A stretch of DNA of 64,000 nucleotides from Rhizobium indicum (GCF_005862305.2 NZ_CP054022.1:806001-870000), one strand, 5' to 3'. Shown: positions 32,896 to 42,158, counted from the stretch's first letter. Notes: generated from the sequence alone by a model not told the origin. Program-made: numbers and translations.

Positions 32896-34128
32896 TTATG
32901 CGCTCAGGAACTCATCCCACTTCTGGATGAGGTGGTCGTATTCATCCGGCCACTGGTGCCAATAGGCGACATTGGCCGCGCGCTCCTCAAGCGAACCACC
33001 GTCCCGAAGATCGCCTTCCTTGATGCCGCGCTCTTCCGCGCCGACCCAGGGCTTGCCCTCATACCAGAAGGCATATTTCTCCGGTGCCATGACATCCTTG
33101 ATGTTCGTCGATGGCGAATAGTAGCCCTGCTCGGAAACCGCGATGCCGGGCTCCCCGGAAAGCCAGTAGTCGGCGTAGGCGATAACGGCTTCCTTGTTGG
33201 TCGTACCGGCGATCATCGTTGGGCCGATCGCCCAGCCGCGATAACCTTCCTTCGGCACCGCGTACTTGCAGGGCTTGCCCTGCGCCTTGACGGCCATGAC
33301 CGCCGGCTGCCAGGCGTCGCAGACGACCATTTCGCCCGATGCCATCAAGTTGACGAGCTCGCCGAAATCACCCCACAGCGCGCGGAACTGACCTTCCTTC
33401 TTCTTCGAAATCAGGAACGCAGCCGCCTCGTCGATTTCAGCCGCCGTGGCATTGCCGGGATTTTTTACGTTGGAAAGGCCGAGGGTGTTCATCGCCATGA
33501 TGGCTTGGCCGAAAGCGATCAGCGGGTCGGTGTTGAGGCCGGACTTGCCCTTCCACTTCGGATCGAAGATCGCCGCCCAGGTGTTGGCTTCCTCGGCGCT
33601 GACGACGTCGGGATTGTAGCCGATCGAATCGTAGTTATAGACGGCAGGCACCATGTTGAGCGTGGTCTGCGCCTCGTCGGCCCAGATCTGGCCGGTGATC
33701 TGCGATTTCACGTCCCACTTGTCGCTCGGCTTGGTGAACACCTCGCGAATGTTCGCCCAGTTCTTCAACGATGCGGCCGGGATCACTTCGACATTGTCGG
33801 TCATGACGATCGACGGCAGACGCTCGGCGATGATTTCCCAGCAATCATAGTCCTTCGAACCGGACAGGATCTTGGTCTGCGCATCCGGGAAGGTCGCTGC
33901 CGTTCCAGAGGTGCCGCCGACGCCGGACGCCTTCTTGAATTCTTCAAGAATGCGTTCCTGAACCGTGACCGAAAGGCCGATAGTGCGCAGCTGCTGGCCG
34001 GCAAGGTCGGCCGCCTGCGCATAGGCTGCGCGCGACGACAGCAGATGCGTGCCGCCGCCCATGGCAAGCGCCATGACGCCTGCGGACCGCTTCAGAAGGG
34101 AGCGGCGATTGATTTCCATGTTGGACAT
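32896..34128 (-). CDS. Exported solute-binding protein, polyamine type
   Basis: 410 residues. The N terminus MSNMEINRRSLLKRSAGVMA with a hydrophobic stretch and AYAQA cleavage site is a twin-arginine-type (Tat) signal peptide. The mature protein has family 1 binding-protein features: TIGLSVTVQERILEEFKKAS, VPAVYNYDSIGYNPDVVS, LNTDPLIAFGQAIMAMNTL and VPKEGYRGWAIGPTMIAG. It is the periplasmic receptor for the operon's ABC transporter. Ligand unknown; acidic residues for polyamine binding cannot be judged by eye. A 9-bp-plus hairpin follows its stop. Confidence 0.9.
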   Translation of the reverse strand: MSNMEINRRSLLKRSAGVMALAMGGGTHLLSSRAAYAQAADLAGQQLRTIGLSVTVQERILEEFKKASGVGGTSGTAATFPDAQTKILSGSKDYDCWEIIAERLPSIVMTDNVEVIPAASLKNWANIREVFTKPSDKWDVKSQITGQIWADEAQTTLNMVPAVYNYDSIGYNPDVVSAEEANTWAAIFDPKWKGKSGLNTDPLIAFGQAIMAMNTLGLSNVKNPGNATAAEIDEAAAFLISKKKEGQFRALWGDFGELVNLMASGEMVVCDAWQPAVMAVKAQGKPCKYAVPKEGYRGWAIGPTMIAGTTNKEAVIAYADYWLSGEPGIAVSEQGYYSPSTNIKDVMAPEKYAFWYEGKPWVGAEERGIKEGDLRDGGSLEERAANVAYWHQWPDEYDHLIQKWDEFLSA

Positions 34129-34240
34129 GTCTCTTCTCCAGTTGATTGTTATTCCCCGGAACCCCGTTTGATCGCGGCCCCTTCCTCAGTCTCCGCAGGC
34201 CGCTGGCGGCGATAACAGCCACCGCTCAAGCCTCAACGGT

Positions 34241-35008
34241 TCAGTAGCGCCCCACGAGGAGGCCTCCATCCACGACCAGCACCTGGCCGGTCATGTATCT
34301 CGCGTCGTTCGACGCCAGAAATGCGATGACGTCCGCGATATCGTCAGGCGTGCCGAGCCGCCCCATCGGGATGAATTCGGCAGCCTTTTCAGCCCCAGCC
34401 GGACCCAGAGAATTTTCTTCGGACAGAAGCTGCGCCGTTCGGATGTATCCGGGCGCGATGCCGTTGACCCGCACGCCGTCTCGCGCCAATTCCACGGCCA
34501 GACCGCGCACGAGGCCGATGACGCCGGACTTGGCCGCCGAATAATGCACATGCTCGTCCCAGCCATAGGCGATGCCCATGATCGAGGAAAGCGCGACGAT
34601 GCTGCCGGATTTGCGCGAACGCATGCCGGGAGCCGCCGCCCGCGCCAGCCGGAAAATGCCCTTGAGATCGATGTCGAAGGTCAGGTCCCACTTTTCGTCG
34701 GTGAGATTTGCCAGCGGCGTGCGGTGTGCGATTCCCGCATTGGCGACGACCACATCGATACCGCCGTGGCGGGTTTCTATGTCTGCCACCAGCGCCTCGG
34801 TGGCCTCGGTCGATCGCACGTCGTAAAGCTGGAATTCCGCCGATCCGCCAGCCGACAGAATGGCCTGCGCTGTCTCCATTCCCTGCTTTTCCAGAATGTC
34901 GGTGACGATGACGTGGTCGCCACGCGCGGCAAGCGCCTTGGCCGTCGCCTGCCCGATGCCGATCCCGGCGCCGGTGACGATGGCAATACGTTTCGATGGT
35001 CCAGTCAT
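34241..35008 (-). CDS. SDR-family dehydrogenase (first of two)
   Basis: 255 residues. Cofactor motif TGAGIGIGQ at 12-20, ANAG in VVVANAGIAHRTPL, catalytic Ser141/Ser142, Tyr156 and Lys160 (HYSAAK), and IAPGYIRTAQL. The Asp after the second strand (VIVTDILEK) suggests NAD preference. It is a classical FabG-like SDR. It lies 13 bases downstream of a second SDR, and the pair probably carries out oxidation of a hydroxyl or amino-alcohol group in the compound imported by the surrounding transporter. Confidence 0.9.
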   Translation of the reverse strand: MTGPSKRIAIVTGAGIGIGQATAKALAARGDHVIVTDILEKQGMETAQAILSAGGSAEFQLYDVRSTEATEALVADIETRHGGIDVVVANAGIAHRTPLANLTDEKWDLTFDIDLKGIFRLARAAAPGMRSRKSGSIVALSSIMGIAYGWDEHVHYSAAKSGVIGLVRGLAVELARDGVRVNGIAPGYIRTAQLLSEENSLGPAGAEKAAEFIPMGRLGTPDDIADVIAFLASNDARYMTGQVLVVDGGLLVGRY

Positions 35009-35021
35009 GGTTTTGTCCCTC

Positions 35022-35765
35022 TCACAGCATCACATCGCCGGAATTCGGCCCGAGCGTCTGGCCGACGAACAGGCTCGCTGCCGACGATGCGAGGAAGGCG
35101 ACCGTTTCGGCCACCTCCTCAGGCTCGCCGAAACGCCCAAGCGGCAGTTGGGCCTTCTTGGCGGTGCGCCAGTCGTCGGACAGCGCCATCACCAGCGGCG
35201 TGTTGATCGGCCCCGGCGCCACGGCGTTCACCCGCACGCCGCGCTTGGAAACCTCGCGGGCCAGCGCCTTGGTCATGCCGATGATGGCCGCCTTGGCGCT
35301 GGAATAATGCACAAGCTCGACGCCGCCGATCTGGCCGAGTTGCGAGGCGACATTGACGACGCCCCCCTCGCCGCGGTCCAGCATCGCCGGTAGCACCGCC
35401 TTGGTCATCAGGAAGGTGCCGCGCACATGCACGGCGAACATCCGGTCGAAATCCTTGACCTCGAGATTTTCGAACAGCGCCTGATGGGCGATGCCGGCAT
35501 TGTTGACGAGGAGATGCGTCTCGCCATGCGCCGTCACCGCAGCGGCGTGGATGGCAGCCACGTCGTCTTCGGATGACACGTCCCCGGCAATGGCGGCAGC
35601 CGTTCCGCCTGCCGCCTGAATTTCACCGGCGACCGCATCGGCCCGGACCAGCGACAGATCGTTGACCATCACCGCGTAGCCCTCGGCTGCCAGCTTGTGG
35701 GCGATGGCCCGGCCGATACCGGAGCCGGCACCCGTGACGATCGCGGAGCGCTTTTGCGTCACCAT
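35022..35765 (-). CDS. SDR-family dehydrogenase (second of two)
   Basis: 247 residues. TGAGSGIGRAIA, NNAG in LLVNNAGIAHQALF, Ser142, Tyr155 and Lys159 (YSSAK), and VAPGPINTPLV are all present. Sequence similarity to the neighbouring SDR is moderate, so they are not a recent duplication. The start overlaps the end of the permease gene; several start codons (GTG, ATG, GTG at 35768-35762) follow GGAGG closely and the exact one is uncertain. Expected to act with the first SDR on the transported substrate. Confidence 0.9.
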   Translation of the reverse strand: MVTQKRSAIVTGAGSGIGRAIAHKLAAEGYAVMVNDLSLVRADAVAGEIQAAGGTAAAIAGDVSSEDDVAAIHAAAVTAHGETHLLVNNAGIAHQALFENLEVKDFDRMFAVHVRGTFLMTKAVLPAMLDRGEGGVVNVASQLGQIGGVELVHYSSAKAAIIGMTKALAREVSKRGVRVNAVAPGPINTPLVMALSDDWRTAKKAQLPLGRFGEPEEVAETVAFLASSAASLFVGQTLGPNSGDVML

Positions 35766-36610
35766 CACGCCTCCTCCTGGATTGCCGTCTGCTTGGCGCG
35801 GCGCACGGACAGCGTCATCAGCACGGCGTAGGTGCCCAGCAGCGCAAAGGAGAACAGTGTGGTCAGCACCCCGAAGGCGAAGACATTCGGATGCACTTCC
35901 ACCGAGAAAGTGCCGTAGATGGCCAGCGGCAACGTCAGGTCACGGCCCGAGGCAAACAGCGTGCGCGAGAACTCGTCGTAAGACAGCGTGAAGGCGAACA
36001 GCATGGCCGACAGCACGCCCGGAAAGATCAGCGGAAAGGTGATCTTGCGGAAGGTCCGCGCCGGCGAGACCCCGAGCGACCAGGCCGCCTCTTCGACGCT
36101 CGGATCGAAGCGGTTGAAAATGGCCAGCATAACCAGAAAGGCGAAGGGGAAAGTATAGACGACGTGCAGCACGAAGGCCGTGCCCCACCAATGGCGGTCG
36201 ATGCCGAGCGAGTTGGCAACCAGCGCCATGCCGAGGCCGACGAGCACGCCGGGCACCATCATGCCGAGCACGATCAGATAGAACACAAAGCCCGAGCCCT
36301 TGAACTTGCGACGGAACGCCTGCGCCGCCGAAACACCGAGAACCGTCGAGACGATCATCGTCATCACCGCCAGCCCCATCGACCGGACGAGCGCCTGCTC
36401 GATCGGCAACGGTGCGATGCGCGAGGGCGGCGTCAGACCGAAGAGATGCTTGTACCAGTAGGTCGACCATTCGATGATTGGAAACTGCGGTCCGCCTTCC
36501 GGCCCTGTCTGGAACGACAGGATCGCCAGAACCACGAGCGGCCCGTACAGGAAGACGAGGAAGAGCGCGGTATAGGTGCCGAGACCGAATTTGATGCCGG
36601 TTGCGTTCAT
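35765..36610 (-). CDS. ABC transporter permease, PotC type
   Basis: 281 residues with six membrane helices (first: TALFLVFLYGPLVVLAILSF). The cytoplasmic EAA loop is EEAAWSLGVSPARTFRKITF followed by PLIFPG, the site that contacts the ATPase. It is the second permease of a PotB-PotC type pair, separated from PotB-like gene by two bases. An alternative long frame reading upstream into the other permease gene is a shadow; the ATG at 36610 follows AGGAAGGAG-type sequence. Confidence 0.9.
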   Translation of the reverse strand: MNATGIKFGLGTYTALFLVFLYGPLVVLAILSFQTGPEGGPQFPIIEWSTYWYKHLFGLTPPSRIAPLPIEQALVRSMGLAVMTMIVSTVLGVSAAQAFRRKFKGSGFVFYLIVLGMMVPGVLVGLGMALVANSLGIDRHWWGTAFVLHVVYTFPFAFLVMLAIFNRFDPSVEEAAWSLGVSPARTFRKITFPLIFPGVLSAMLFAFTLSYDEFSRTLFASGRDLTLPLAIYGTFSVEVHPNVFAFGVLTTLFSFALLGTYAVLMTLSVRRAKQTAIQEEA

Positions 36611-36612
36611 GA

Positions 36613-37512
36613 TCAGAGCTCCTTCCTGAGATCGACGATCCTGAGCAAGGCAGCGACCACGGCGCCCATGAGGATCGTCAGCACCACGCCTGCCACCGCC
36701 GCGAAGGCCCATTTGAGCGACCCGACCTGGGTAACGATGATGTTGCCGAGCAGGTTGACCTTGCGGCCCGAAAGTGCGGCCGAGGTGGCGAATTCGCCAA
36801 GAACCATAACCGAGACGAAGATGCCGCCGACGACCACGCCCGGCATGGACAGCGGCAGGATGATGGTGCGGAAGATGCGGCCGAAGCTGGCTCCCAGATC
36901 CTGTGCAGCCTCGATCACCGAAGGATCGATACGGCCGAGCATGAAAGCGATCGGACCGACCATGAAGACGCAGTAGATCTGCGTCATGCCGATGATGACC
37001 GACAGTTCGGAAAATAGCAGGATCTCGATCGGCTGCTGGACGACACCGATCTTCATCAGGATCAGGTTGATCGCACCTTCCTTGCCGAGCATCGGCCGCC
37101 AAGCCAAGACGCGGATAAGGAACGAGGTCCAGAAGGGAATGACGCAGAGGACCAGAAGAACGGTCTGGATCGTCTTGTTCCTGACGAACAGACCGACGAA
37201 AAGGGCGGCCGGATAGCCGACCAGCACCGTCGAGAATAGCACGATCAGCCAGATGCGCACCGTCGTCCAGAGCGCACCCAGATAGGTCTCGCTGCTGAAG
37301 AAGGTGATCCAGCTCCTCAGCGTCAGGGTCGGTTCGATCTTGAAGGTCGTCTGCGTCCAGAACGAGACATAGACCATCATCAGGATCGGCAGCACCAGAA
37401 ACAGCACCATCCAGATCACGCCGGGCGCCAGCAGCCAGAACGCGGGGCCGGAGAACTTCCGTTTGCTGGTCGTTTCGACCTGCGCTTCATCGCCAATCGC
37501 GACCATCGTCAT
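36613..37512 (-). CDS. ABC transporter permease, PotB type
   Basis: 299 residues with six membrane helices (for example FWLLAPGVIWMVLFLVLPIL and LIVLFSTVLVGYPAALFVG). The EAA loop is VIEAAQDLGASFGRIFRTII. It forms the membrane channel with the PotC-type permease. The ATG at 37512 follows GGAG at six bases. The long N-terminal tail before helix 1 (about 25 polar residues) is normal for PotB. Confidence 0.9.
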   Translation of the reverse strand: MTMVAIGDEAQVETTSKRKFSGPAFWLLAPGVIWMVLFLVLPILMMVYVSFWTQTTFKIEPTLTLRSWITFFSSETYLGALWTTVRIWLIVLFSTVLVGYPAALFVGLFVRNKTIQTVLLVLCVIPFWTSFLIRVLAWRPMLGKEGAINLILMKIGVVQQPIEILLFSELSVIIGMTQIYCVFMVGPIAFMLGRIDPSVIEAAQDLGASFGRIFRTIILPLSMPGVVVGGIFVSVMVLGEFATSAALSGRKVNLLGNIIVTQVGSLKWAFAAVAGVVLTILMGAVVAALLRIVDLRKEL

Positions 37513-37571
37513 CTCTCATTCTCCAGAATAGGCAAGGGCGTTTGCGACCGGACTTTTCAGGCAGGGCGTTT

Positions 37572-38645
37572 TCAGGCAAAGACAAGAGCGTCCTCCCGCT
37601 TCCAGACCAGCGCGTAGCGGCCTTTCTCGACATAGGTTTGCGGTGCGGAGCGGCTGAGGTGCGATTCCACCTCGAACACTCGGCCGTCATCGAGCGCGAA
37701 GAAAGAATTGATTGCCGCCCCGGAATATTCGCTGGCGACGAAAATGCCCTCCAGACGAACCTCTCCCTGAAGGATCGGCGCATTCTGCTCGCGGATATCG
37801 ACCCGGTCGTAGCGGATCGCATAGGCAGGCTGCGATGCCGGCTGGCGAAAGCCCCCCAGCGCAAATCGTCCGGTCGGACTGACGAAAACATCACCTGCAA
37901 CACTGCCGGAAAACAGATTGTAGCAATTGAGAAAGCGCGCGACGGCAGACGATGCCGGGCGGTTGTAGAGGAGATCGGAGTGAGCGGACTGGGCGATGTG
38001 CCCACGGTCGAGCACCAGCACCGTATCGCCCATGGCGAGCGCCTCGCTTTCGCTACCGGTGACATGCAGGAAGGTGACGCCGCAGCGCTCGCGGATAGCA
38101 CGCAGTTCGGTGCGCATCCGGGAGCGCAGATTGGCGTCGAGCGCGCCGAGCGGCTCGTCGAGCAGAACCATCTTCGGCTCGGTCACCAGCGTGCGGGCCA
38201 GAGCGACGCGCTGGCGCTGGCCACCGGAAATCTGCGTCACGGCCCGGTCTTCAAGGCCCGTCAGTCCGACCAGCGAAATGATGTCGCGCACCCTGGCCTT
38301 GACGCTGGCGGCATCGGTGACCGGGTTAAGCTCGCGGTTGACAAGGCCGAAGGCGATGTTTTCCGAGACCGAAAGATGCGGAAACAGGGCGAAATTCTGG
38401 AAGACGAAACCGATACCGCGATTGTGCGGCGCGATGCCGTCAATCCGCTTGCCGCCGAACAGGATCGCGCCCTGTTCCGGCTCCTCGAAACCGGCAATCA
38501 CCCGCAGAAGCGTGGTCTTGCCGGACCCGCTCGGGCCGAGAAGCGAGATATAGGCATCATCGGGCAAGGCCAGTTCGACCCTGTCCAACGCCTTGAGGTC
38601 GCCGTAGGATTTCGAGACGTTCATGAGTTGAAGAGCTGCCGACAT
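37572..38645 (-). CDS. ABC transporter ATPase, polyamine/PotA type (first gene of operon)
   Basis: 357 residues starting MSAALQLMNVSKSYGDLKAL after AGGA. Walker A GPSGSGKTTLLRVIAGFEEP, signature ISGGQRQRVALARTLV, Walker B MVLLDEPLGALDANLRSRM, and a C-terminal TOBE domain of about 110 residues. It heads the 12-gene leftward operon and is 60 bases from the permease genes, so it is the natural ATPase for them. The paralogue at 31711 shares the family. The regulatory region with a repeated TTGTATTCAATA box lies upstream. Confidence 0.92.
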   Translation of the reverse strand: MSAALQLMNVSKSYGDLKALDRVELALPDDAYISLLGPSGSGKTTLLRVIAGFEEPEQGAILFGGKRIDGIAPHNRGIGFVFQNFALFPHLSVSENIAFGLVNRELNPVTDAASVKARVRDIISLVGLTGLEDRAVTQISGGQRQRVALARTLVTEPKMVLLDEPLGALDANLRSRMRTELRAIRERCGVTFLHVTGSESEALAMGDTVLVLDRGHIAQSAHSDLLYNRPASSAVARFLNCYNLFSGSVAGDVFVSPTGRFALGGFRQPASQPAYAIRYDRVDIREQNAPILQGEVRLEGIFVASEYSGAAINSFFALDDGRVFEVESHLSRSAPQTYVEKGRYALVWKREDALVFA

Positions 38646-39239
38646 CGCTATCCTGCCAGTTTCAAAGGCAAGGAACATTCTTCCGGCAAAGCTTCGCCCA
38701 TACCCGAACCGCTGATAGGTCCCGGCAGGCAAGCAAAAGCCGTTCGCGCAAACATCACACGCGCGTCAAGAGATGTTCCTTGGCGTTTTTAAGAAAGTTC
38801 CACCTGTTACGCTTCTTGCGAGCGCCTGCATTGCAAAAACTATGACATGAATGATTTTTGTATTCAATAGGCTTTTTACAAAATCAAGACATGTCGGCTC
38901 GGCGCACCCGAAGACACAGGGGCACCCTTCGAAAGCCAGCACAGCTTTTTCGTGCCGCAGACGATCTACGCAAGTCCAAACACACTTTGCACCTCATAAG
39001 AGAACTATTCCCAACAAAACTGGCAATAAACCGGAGCAGCTGATCAAGCAGCAGAATGCGGGTGCCTTATCAGGTCGACCTCAGCCCGAGGTCGCTACCC
39101 ATTCATTCACTCTCTCGACAAAATGAATTTTATCGTGACATTGTATTCAATAATCATTTTATTTTTGCCCTGTCCTTACTCCCTGCAAATGCGTAAAACT
39201 GAATTTAGGACATCGGCCAGAGGGAAAGCGCCGGATTTC
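38646..39239. promoter_or_regulatory. Divergent control region of ABC operon and GntR gene
   Basis: Roughly 590 bases, AT-rich compared with surrounding DNA, between the leftward operon and the rightward GntR gene. A 12-base word TTGTATTCAATA occurs twice in the same orientation (38858-38869 and 39141-39152). Its core resembles the TTGTATxCAA boxes bound by FCD-type GntR regulators. TGAAT/ATTCA inverted pairs flank it. No other gene is supported here. Confidence 0.5.
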
Positions 39240-40250
39240 ATGACCGAAGATCGAACCAGATCGACCGCACAGAAGCGATACGAAATCGCCGAGGATATTC
39301 TGCGCAGTAACATTATCGACGGCGTTCTGCCGGAGGGTCTGGTGCTGCTCGAAGGTCCCATTGCGGACATCCTGCAAATTTCCCGCGCGCCCGTTCAACG
39401 TGCGCTGCAAACTCTTGAAACCGAGGGGCTTCTGCATCGCTTCAGCGGCCGGGGCTATCTCGTCGGAGCGCCGAATCGAGGCATCGAGCCCAACCGCACC
39501 GATATCAAGGCGCTTGGACTGCACATTACGAGCCATGCCGACGAGGCACTCCAGAGCCGATCGTCCTGGGAGCGCATCTACAATACCGTCGAGGCGGATG
39601 TGGCCGGATGCGTCGTGTTCGGCCAGTACCGCATCGTCGAGATCGAGCTTGCAAACCATTTCAACGTCAGCCGCACCGTCGTGCGCGACGTGCTGACCCG
39701 GCTGCGCGAGCGCGGGCTCGTGCGCAAGAACCAGAGTTCGCATTGGATCGCCGGCCCGCTGACGGCCCAGATCGTCAAGGATCACTTCGTTCTGCGGCGC
39801 ATGCTGGAGCCACAGGCTATCGTTGTCGGTGCAGGGCATATCGACCACGCCGTCCTGACCGATCTGTTTACCCGCCTCTCCACGCTGGAGCAGCAACAGC
39901 CGAAAGATTATCTCGGTGCGGTCGAGGCCATCCAGTCCAGCTTCATCGAAACCTGCGTTCTGGCGACTCCGAACGAACGGCTGAAGGATCTGATCCGCAA
40001 CAATCTTCTGCCGGTGACGGCGACCGAGCGCCTGCTTCGCCGCCTTGGCCTTCCCGGCGATCCGGCGATCATCACCGAGCTTCGGCTGATCGCCGAGCTG
40101 CTGATGCGTGGCGCGGCGACGGCCGCTGCCGCTATGATGGAGAGCCACCTCGATGCCTCCGTCAACCGCACGATCGCCCAGATGAAGATCGTTGCGATCA
40201 TTCCAGGCCCGAGCGTCACGGCCGATTATCTGACGCGGGTGATGGAATAG
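39240..40250 (+). CDS. GntR-family regulator with two winged-helix domains
   Basis: 336 residues. Two separate GntR-type winged helices are visible: one at about 13-77 (RYEIAEDILRSNIIDGVLPE, RAPVQRALQTLETEGLL) and another at 109-172 (WERIYNTVEADVAGCVVFG, SRTVVRDVLTRLRERGLV). An FCD-like all-helical effector domain follows (about 178-325). Ordinary GntR proteins have one. The start is uncertain: ATG 39240 gives the standard N terminus; ATG 39189 is also open and neither has a good ribosome-binding site. Divergent from the polyamine-type operon and next to pxp genes, it probably controls one or both. Confidence 0.85.
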   Translation: MTEDRTRSTAQKRYEIAEDILRSNIIDGVLPEGLVLLEGPIADILQISRAPVQRALQTLETEGLLHRFSGRGYLVGAPNRGIEPNRTDIKALGLHITSHADEALQSRSSWERIYNTVEADVAGCVVFGQYRIVEIELANHFNVSRTVVRDVLTRLRERGLVRKNQSSHWIAGPLTAQIVKDHFVLRRMLEPQAIVVGAGHIDHAVLTDLFTRLSTLEQQQPKDYLGAVEAIQSSFIETCVLATPNERLKDLIRNNLLPVTATERLLRRLGLPGDPAIITELRLIAELLMRGAATAAAAMMESHLDASVNRTIAQMKIVAIIPGPSVTADYLTRVME

Positions 40251-40321
40251 CGGCAACGCCGACTTGCCTTTCCCGCTGCCACAGTCGCCATGTCGCAAAG
40301 CCCGCATCGGATCGCCCCTTC

Positions 40322-41293
40322 CTAGGCCAATGCCGTGCGAAGGCTGGTCAACAGGGCTTGCCGGTCCGCCCGCGCCTTAAGCGCCTCGTCCATCGTCACC
40401 TTGACGAAGCGGGTGGGCGTATGAGGCTGGAGCTGGCCGATAAGATCCATGTCGGCGGAGATGACCGTTCCAACCATGAAGTAGCCGCCACCCGAGACGG
40501 CGTCCCGGTGCAGGATGATCGGTTCGGTGCCGCCCGGGACCTGAATGGAGCCATAGGGATAGCAGCTGTCGACGATGTTCGACGGATCGGAACCCGCGCC
40601 AAAAGGTTGCTCGCGCTCAACGAAATCGAGCTTGCGTCCGCCCTTGAAGCGATAACCCATGCGGTCGGCCTCGTTGGCGACCTTCCATTCGTCGGCGAAG
40701 AAGTTTTGCTGCGATTCTTCCGTGACGCGGTGCCAGTAGAGGCCCGGCAAAACGCGAAGCTCCGCCAGCATGCCCGGCTTACGGCGCAAATCCTCGGTGA
40801 CCGTCCGACCCTCGGTCGCAAGACTAGCAGTGCTGACCGGAAGTTCGTCGCCGGCTGCGATCGCCCGGCCCTTGTAGCCGCCGAGCGCGCCGATCGGATA
40901 GGTCGAGCGGCTGCCAAGTGCTTCCGGCACATCGATGCCGCCCGAGACAGCGATGCAGATACGTGCGCCGGATTTAAGGTAGTCGAAGGTCAGGGTCTGC
41001 CCGGCCTTGACCTTGAAGGCGGTCCAGCCGGGTTGCGCGACGCCGTCGACCTTGGCCGGCATCTCGGCGCCGGTGACGGCAACCAGTGCATCCTCGGTGA
41101 ATTCAAGCTTCGGCCCGATGAAGACGGCTTCAAGCCCGGCAGCACCCTCGTCATTGCCAACGAGCAGGTTTGCCGCCCGCATCGCATAACGGTCCATCGC
41201 ACCGCCGACGGGTATGCCGAGGTGGAAATAGCCGGGCCGGCCGAGATCCTGGACGGTGGTGGCGAGACCATGGTGGAGAACCTTAATGGCCAT
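40322..41293 (-). CDS. pxpC: PxpC/KipA-type biotin-dependent carboxyltransferase subunit
   Basis: 323 residues, AHS2 domain: LATTVQDLGRPGYFHLGIPV, GGAMDRYAMRAANLLVGND, ARICIAVSGGIDVPEALGSR and GGYFMVGTVISADMDLIGQL. PxpC works with PxpB and PxpA in ATP-dependent 5-oxoproline cleavage; the same fold is the second half of the carboxyltransferase domain of urea amidolyase. It overlaps pxpB by 11 bases. With biotin carboxylase and biotin carrier genes upstream in the operon, a true biotin-dependent reaction is possible here. The ATG at 41293 is chosen because the protein aligns from VLHHGLATTVQD. Confidence 0.9.
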   Translation of the reverse strand: MAIKVLHHGLATTVQDLGRPGYFHLGIPVGGAMDRYAMRAANLLVGNDEGAAGLEAVFIGPKLEFTEDALVAVTGAEMPAKVDGVAQPGWTAFKVKAGQTLTFDYLKSGARICIAVSGGIDVPEALGSRSTYPIGALGGYKGRAIAAGDELPVSTASLATEGRTVTEDLRRKPGMLAELRVLPGLYWHRVTEESQQNFFADEWKVANEADRMGYRFKGGRKLDFVEREQPFGAGSDPSNIVDSCYPYGSIQVPGGTEPIILHRDAVSGGGYFMVGTVISADMDLIGQLQPHTPTRFVKVTMDEALKARADRQALLTSLRTALA

Positions 41294-42158
41294 TGAGCAT
41301 GCCCTCCAGCGTGGCGTTGTAGCCGTCGATGTCCTTCTGGAACTCCCTGAGATCGAAGCTGACCTCGCGGATCGGCGGAGCAAACCGGCCCTTGTCGACA
41401 TCCTCGACCGCCTGGTCGTAGGCATCGCGGCCGATCGGCTTGAACTTGACGATGTCGCCGGGGCGGAAGAACACCATGAAGTCTCGGAGATAGCTGGTGG
41501 TCTGGGTCGGATCGAAGATCGGCATCGGGGTGATGCCGAACATCTGGTAGCCGCCGGCACCGCGTACCGAGTAGATGCATCCGAAGCAACCGCCATGGCC
41601 GACGGTCAGTCTCGGGGTATCGGTGCGCGGGCGAAGGTATTTCGGAACCTGGATCTGCCTTTGGCGCTCGACCATCTGGTACATGAACGGCAGCCCGGCG
41701 ACGAAACCAACCATGGAGACGAACCAGGGCGAACCCGAATGGGCGGCGACGAAATCATCGACCGAACCGAAATTGTTGATGCGGGCGGCGTAGTCGAGAT
41801 CGGTACCCGCAGGATCCTGGTGGCGCTCGCGGAAGCGCATGAGCGTTTCGTGCGTCCAGGGATCATTGTAGAACACCGGAATTTCGACGATGCGGGTCCT
41901 GATCACCGGTTCGGCCTTGCTGGCGGCTCCTTCGATCGACTTTACCTCCCGCAGGATATCGTCGGGGTGGATGATGTCGGGATTGAACTTGATCTGGAAC
42001 GATGCGTTGGCCGGGCAGATTTCGGTCACCCCCTTGATGCCACTTTCGCGAACCCCGGTTGCCATCGACAGGCTGGTGAAGAATGCTTCGAGCGACATCT
42101 CCTCACTGCATTCGATGAACAGATGCTCATCGCCCCCGAACGTATATCGTATGCTCAT
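41283..42158 (-). CDS. pxpB: PxpB/KipI-type carboxyltransferase subunit
   Basis: 291 residues, AHS1 domain: MSIRYTFGGDEHLFIECSEE start, VFYNDPWTHETLMRFRERHQ, FGSVDDFVAAHSGSPWFVSM, GFVAGLPFMYQM and RLTVGHGGCFGCIYSVRGAG, GGYQMFGITPMPIFD near the end. Longer than the shortest KipI proteins because of an N-terminal extension, and similar to the first half of the urea-carboxylase CT domain. It overlaps accC by one base and pxpC by 11, so the subunits are made together. Confidence 0.9.
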   Translation of the reverse strand: MSIRYTFGGDEHLFIECSEEMSLEAFFTSLSMATGVRESGIKGVTEICPANASFQIKFNPDIIHPDDILREVKSIEGAASKAEPVIRTRIVEIPVFYNDPWTHETLMRFRERHQDPAGTDLDYAARINNFGSVDDFVAAHSGSPWFVSMVGFVAGLPFMYQMVERQRQIQVPKYLRPRTDTPRLTVGHGGCFGCIYSVRGAGGYQMFGITPMPIFDPTQTTSYLRDFMVFFRPGDIVKFKPIGRDAYDQAVEDVDKGRFAPPIREVSFDLREFQKDIDGYNATLEGMLNGH

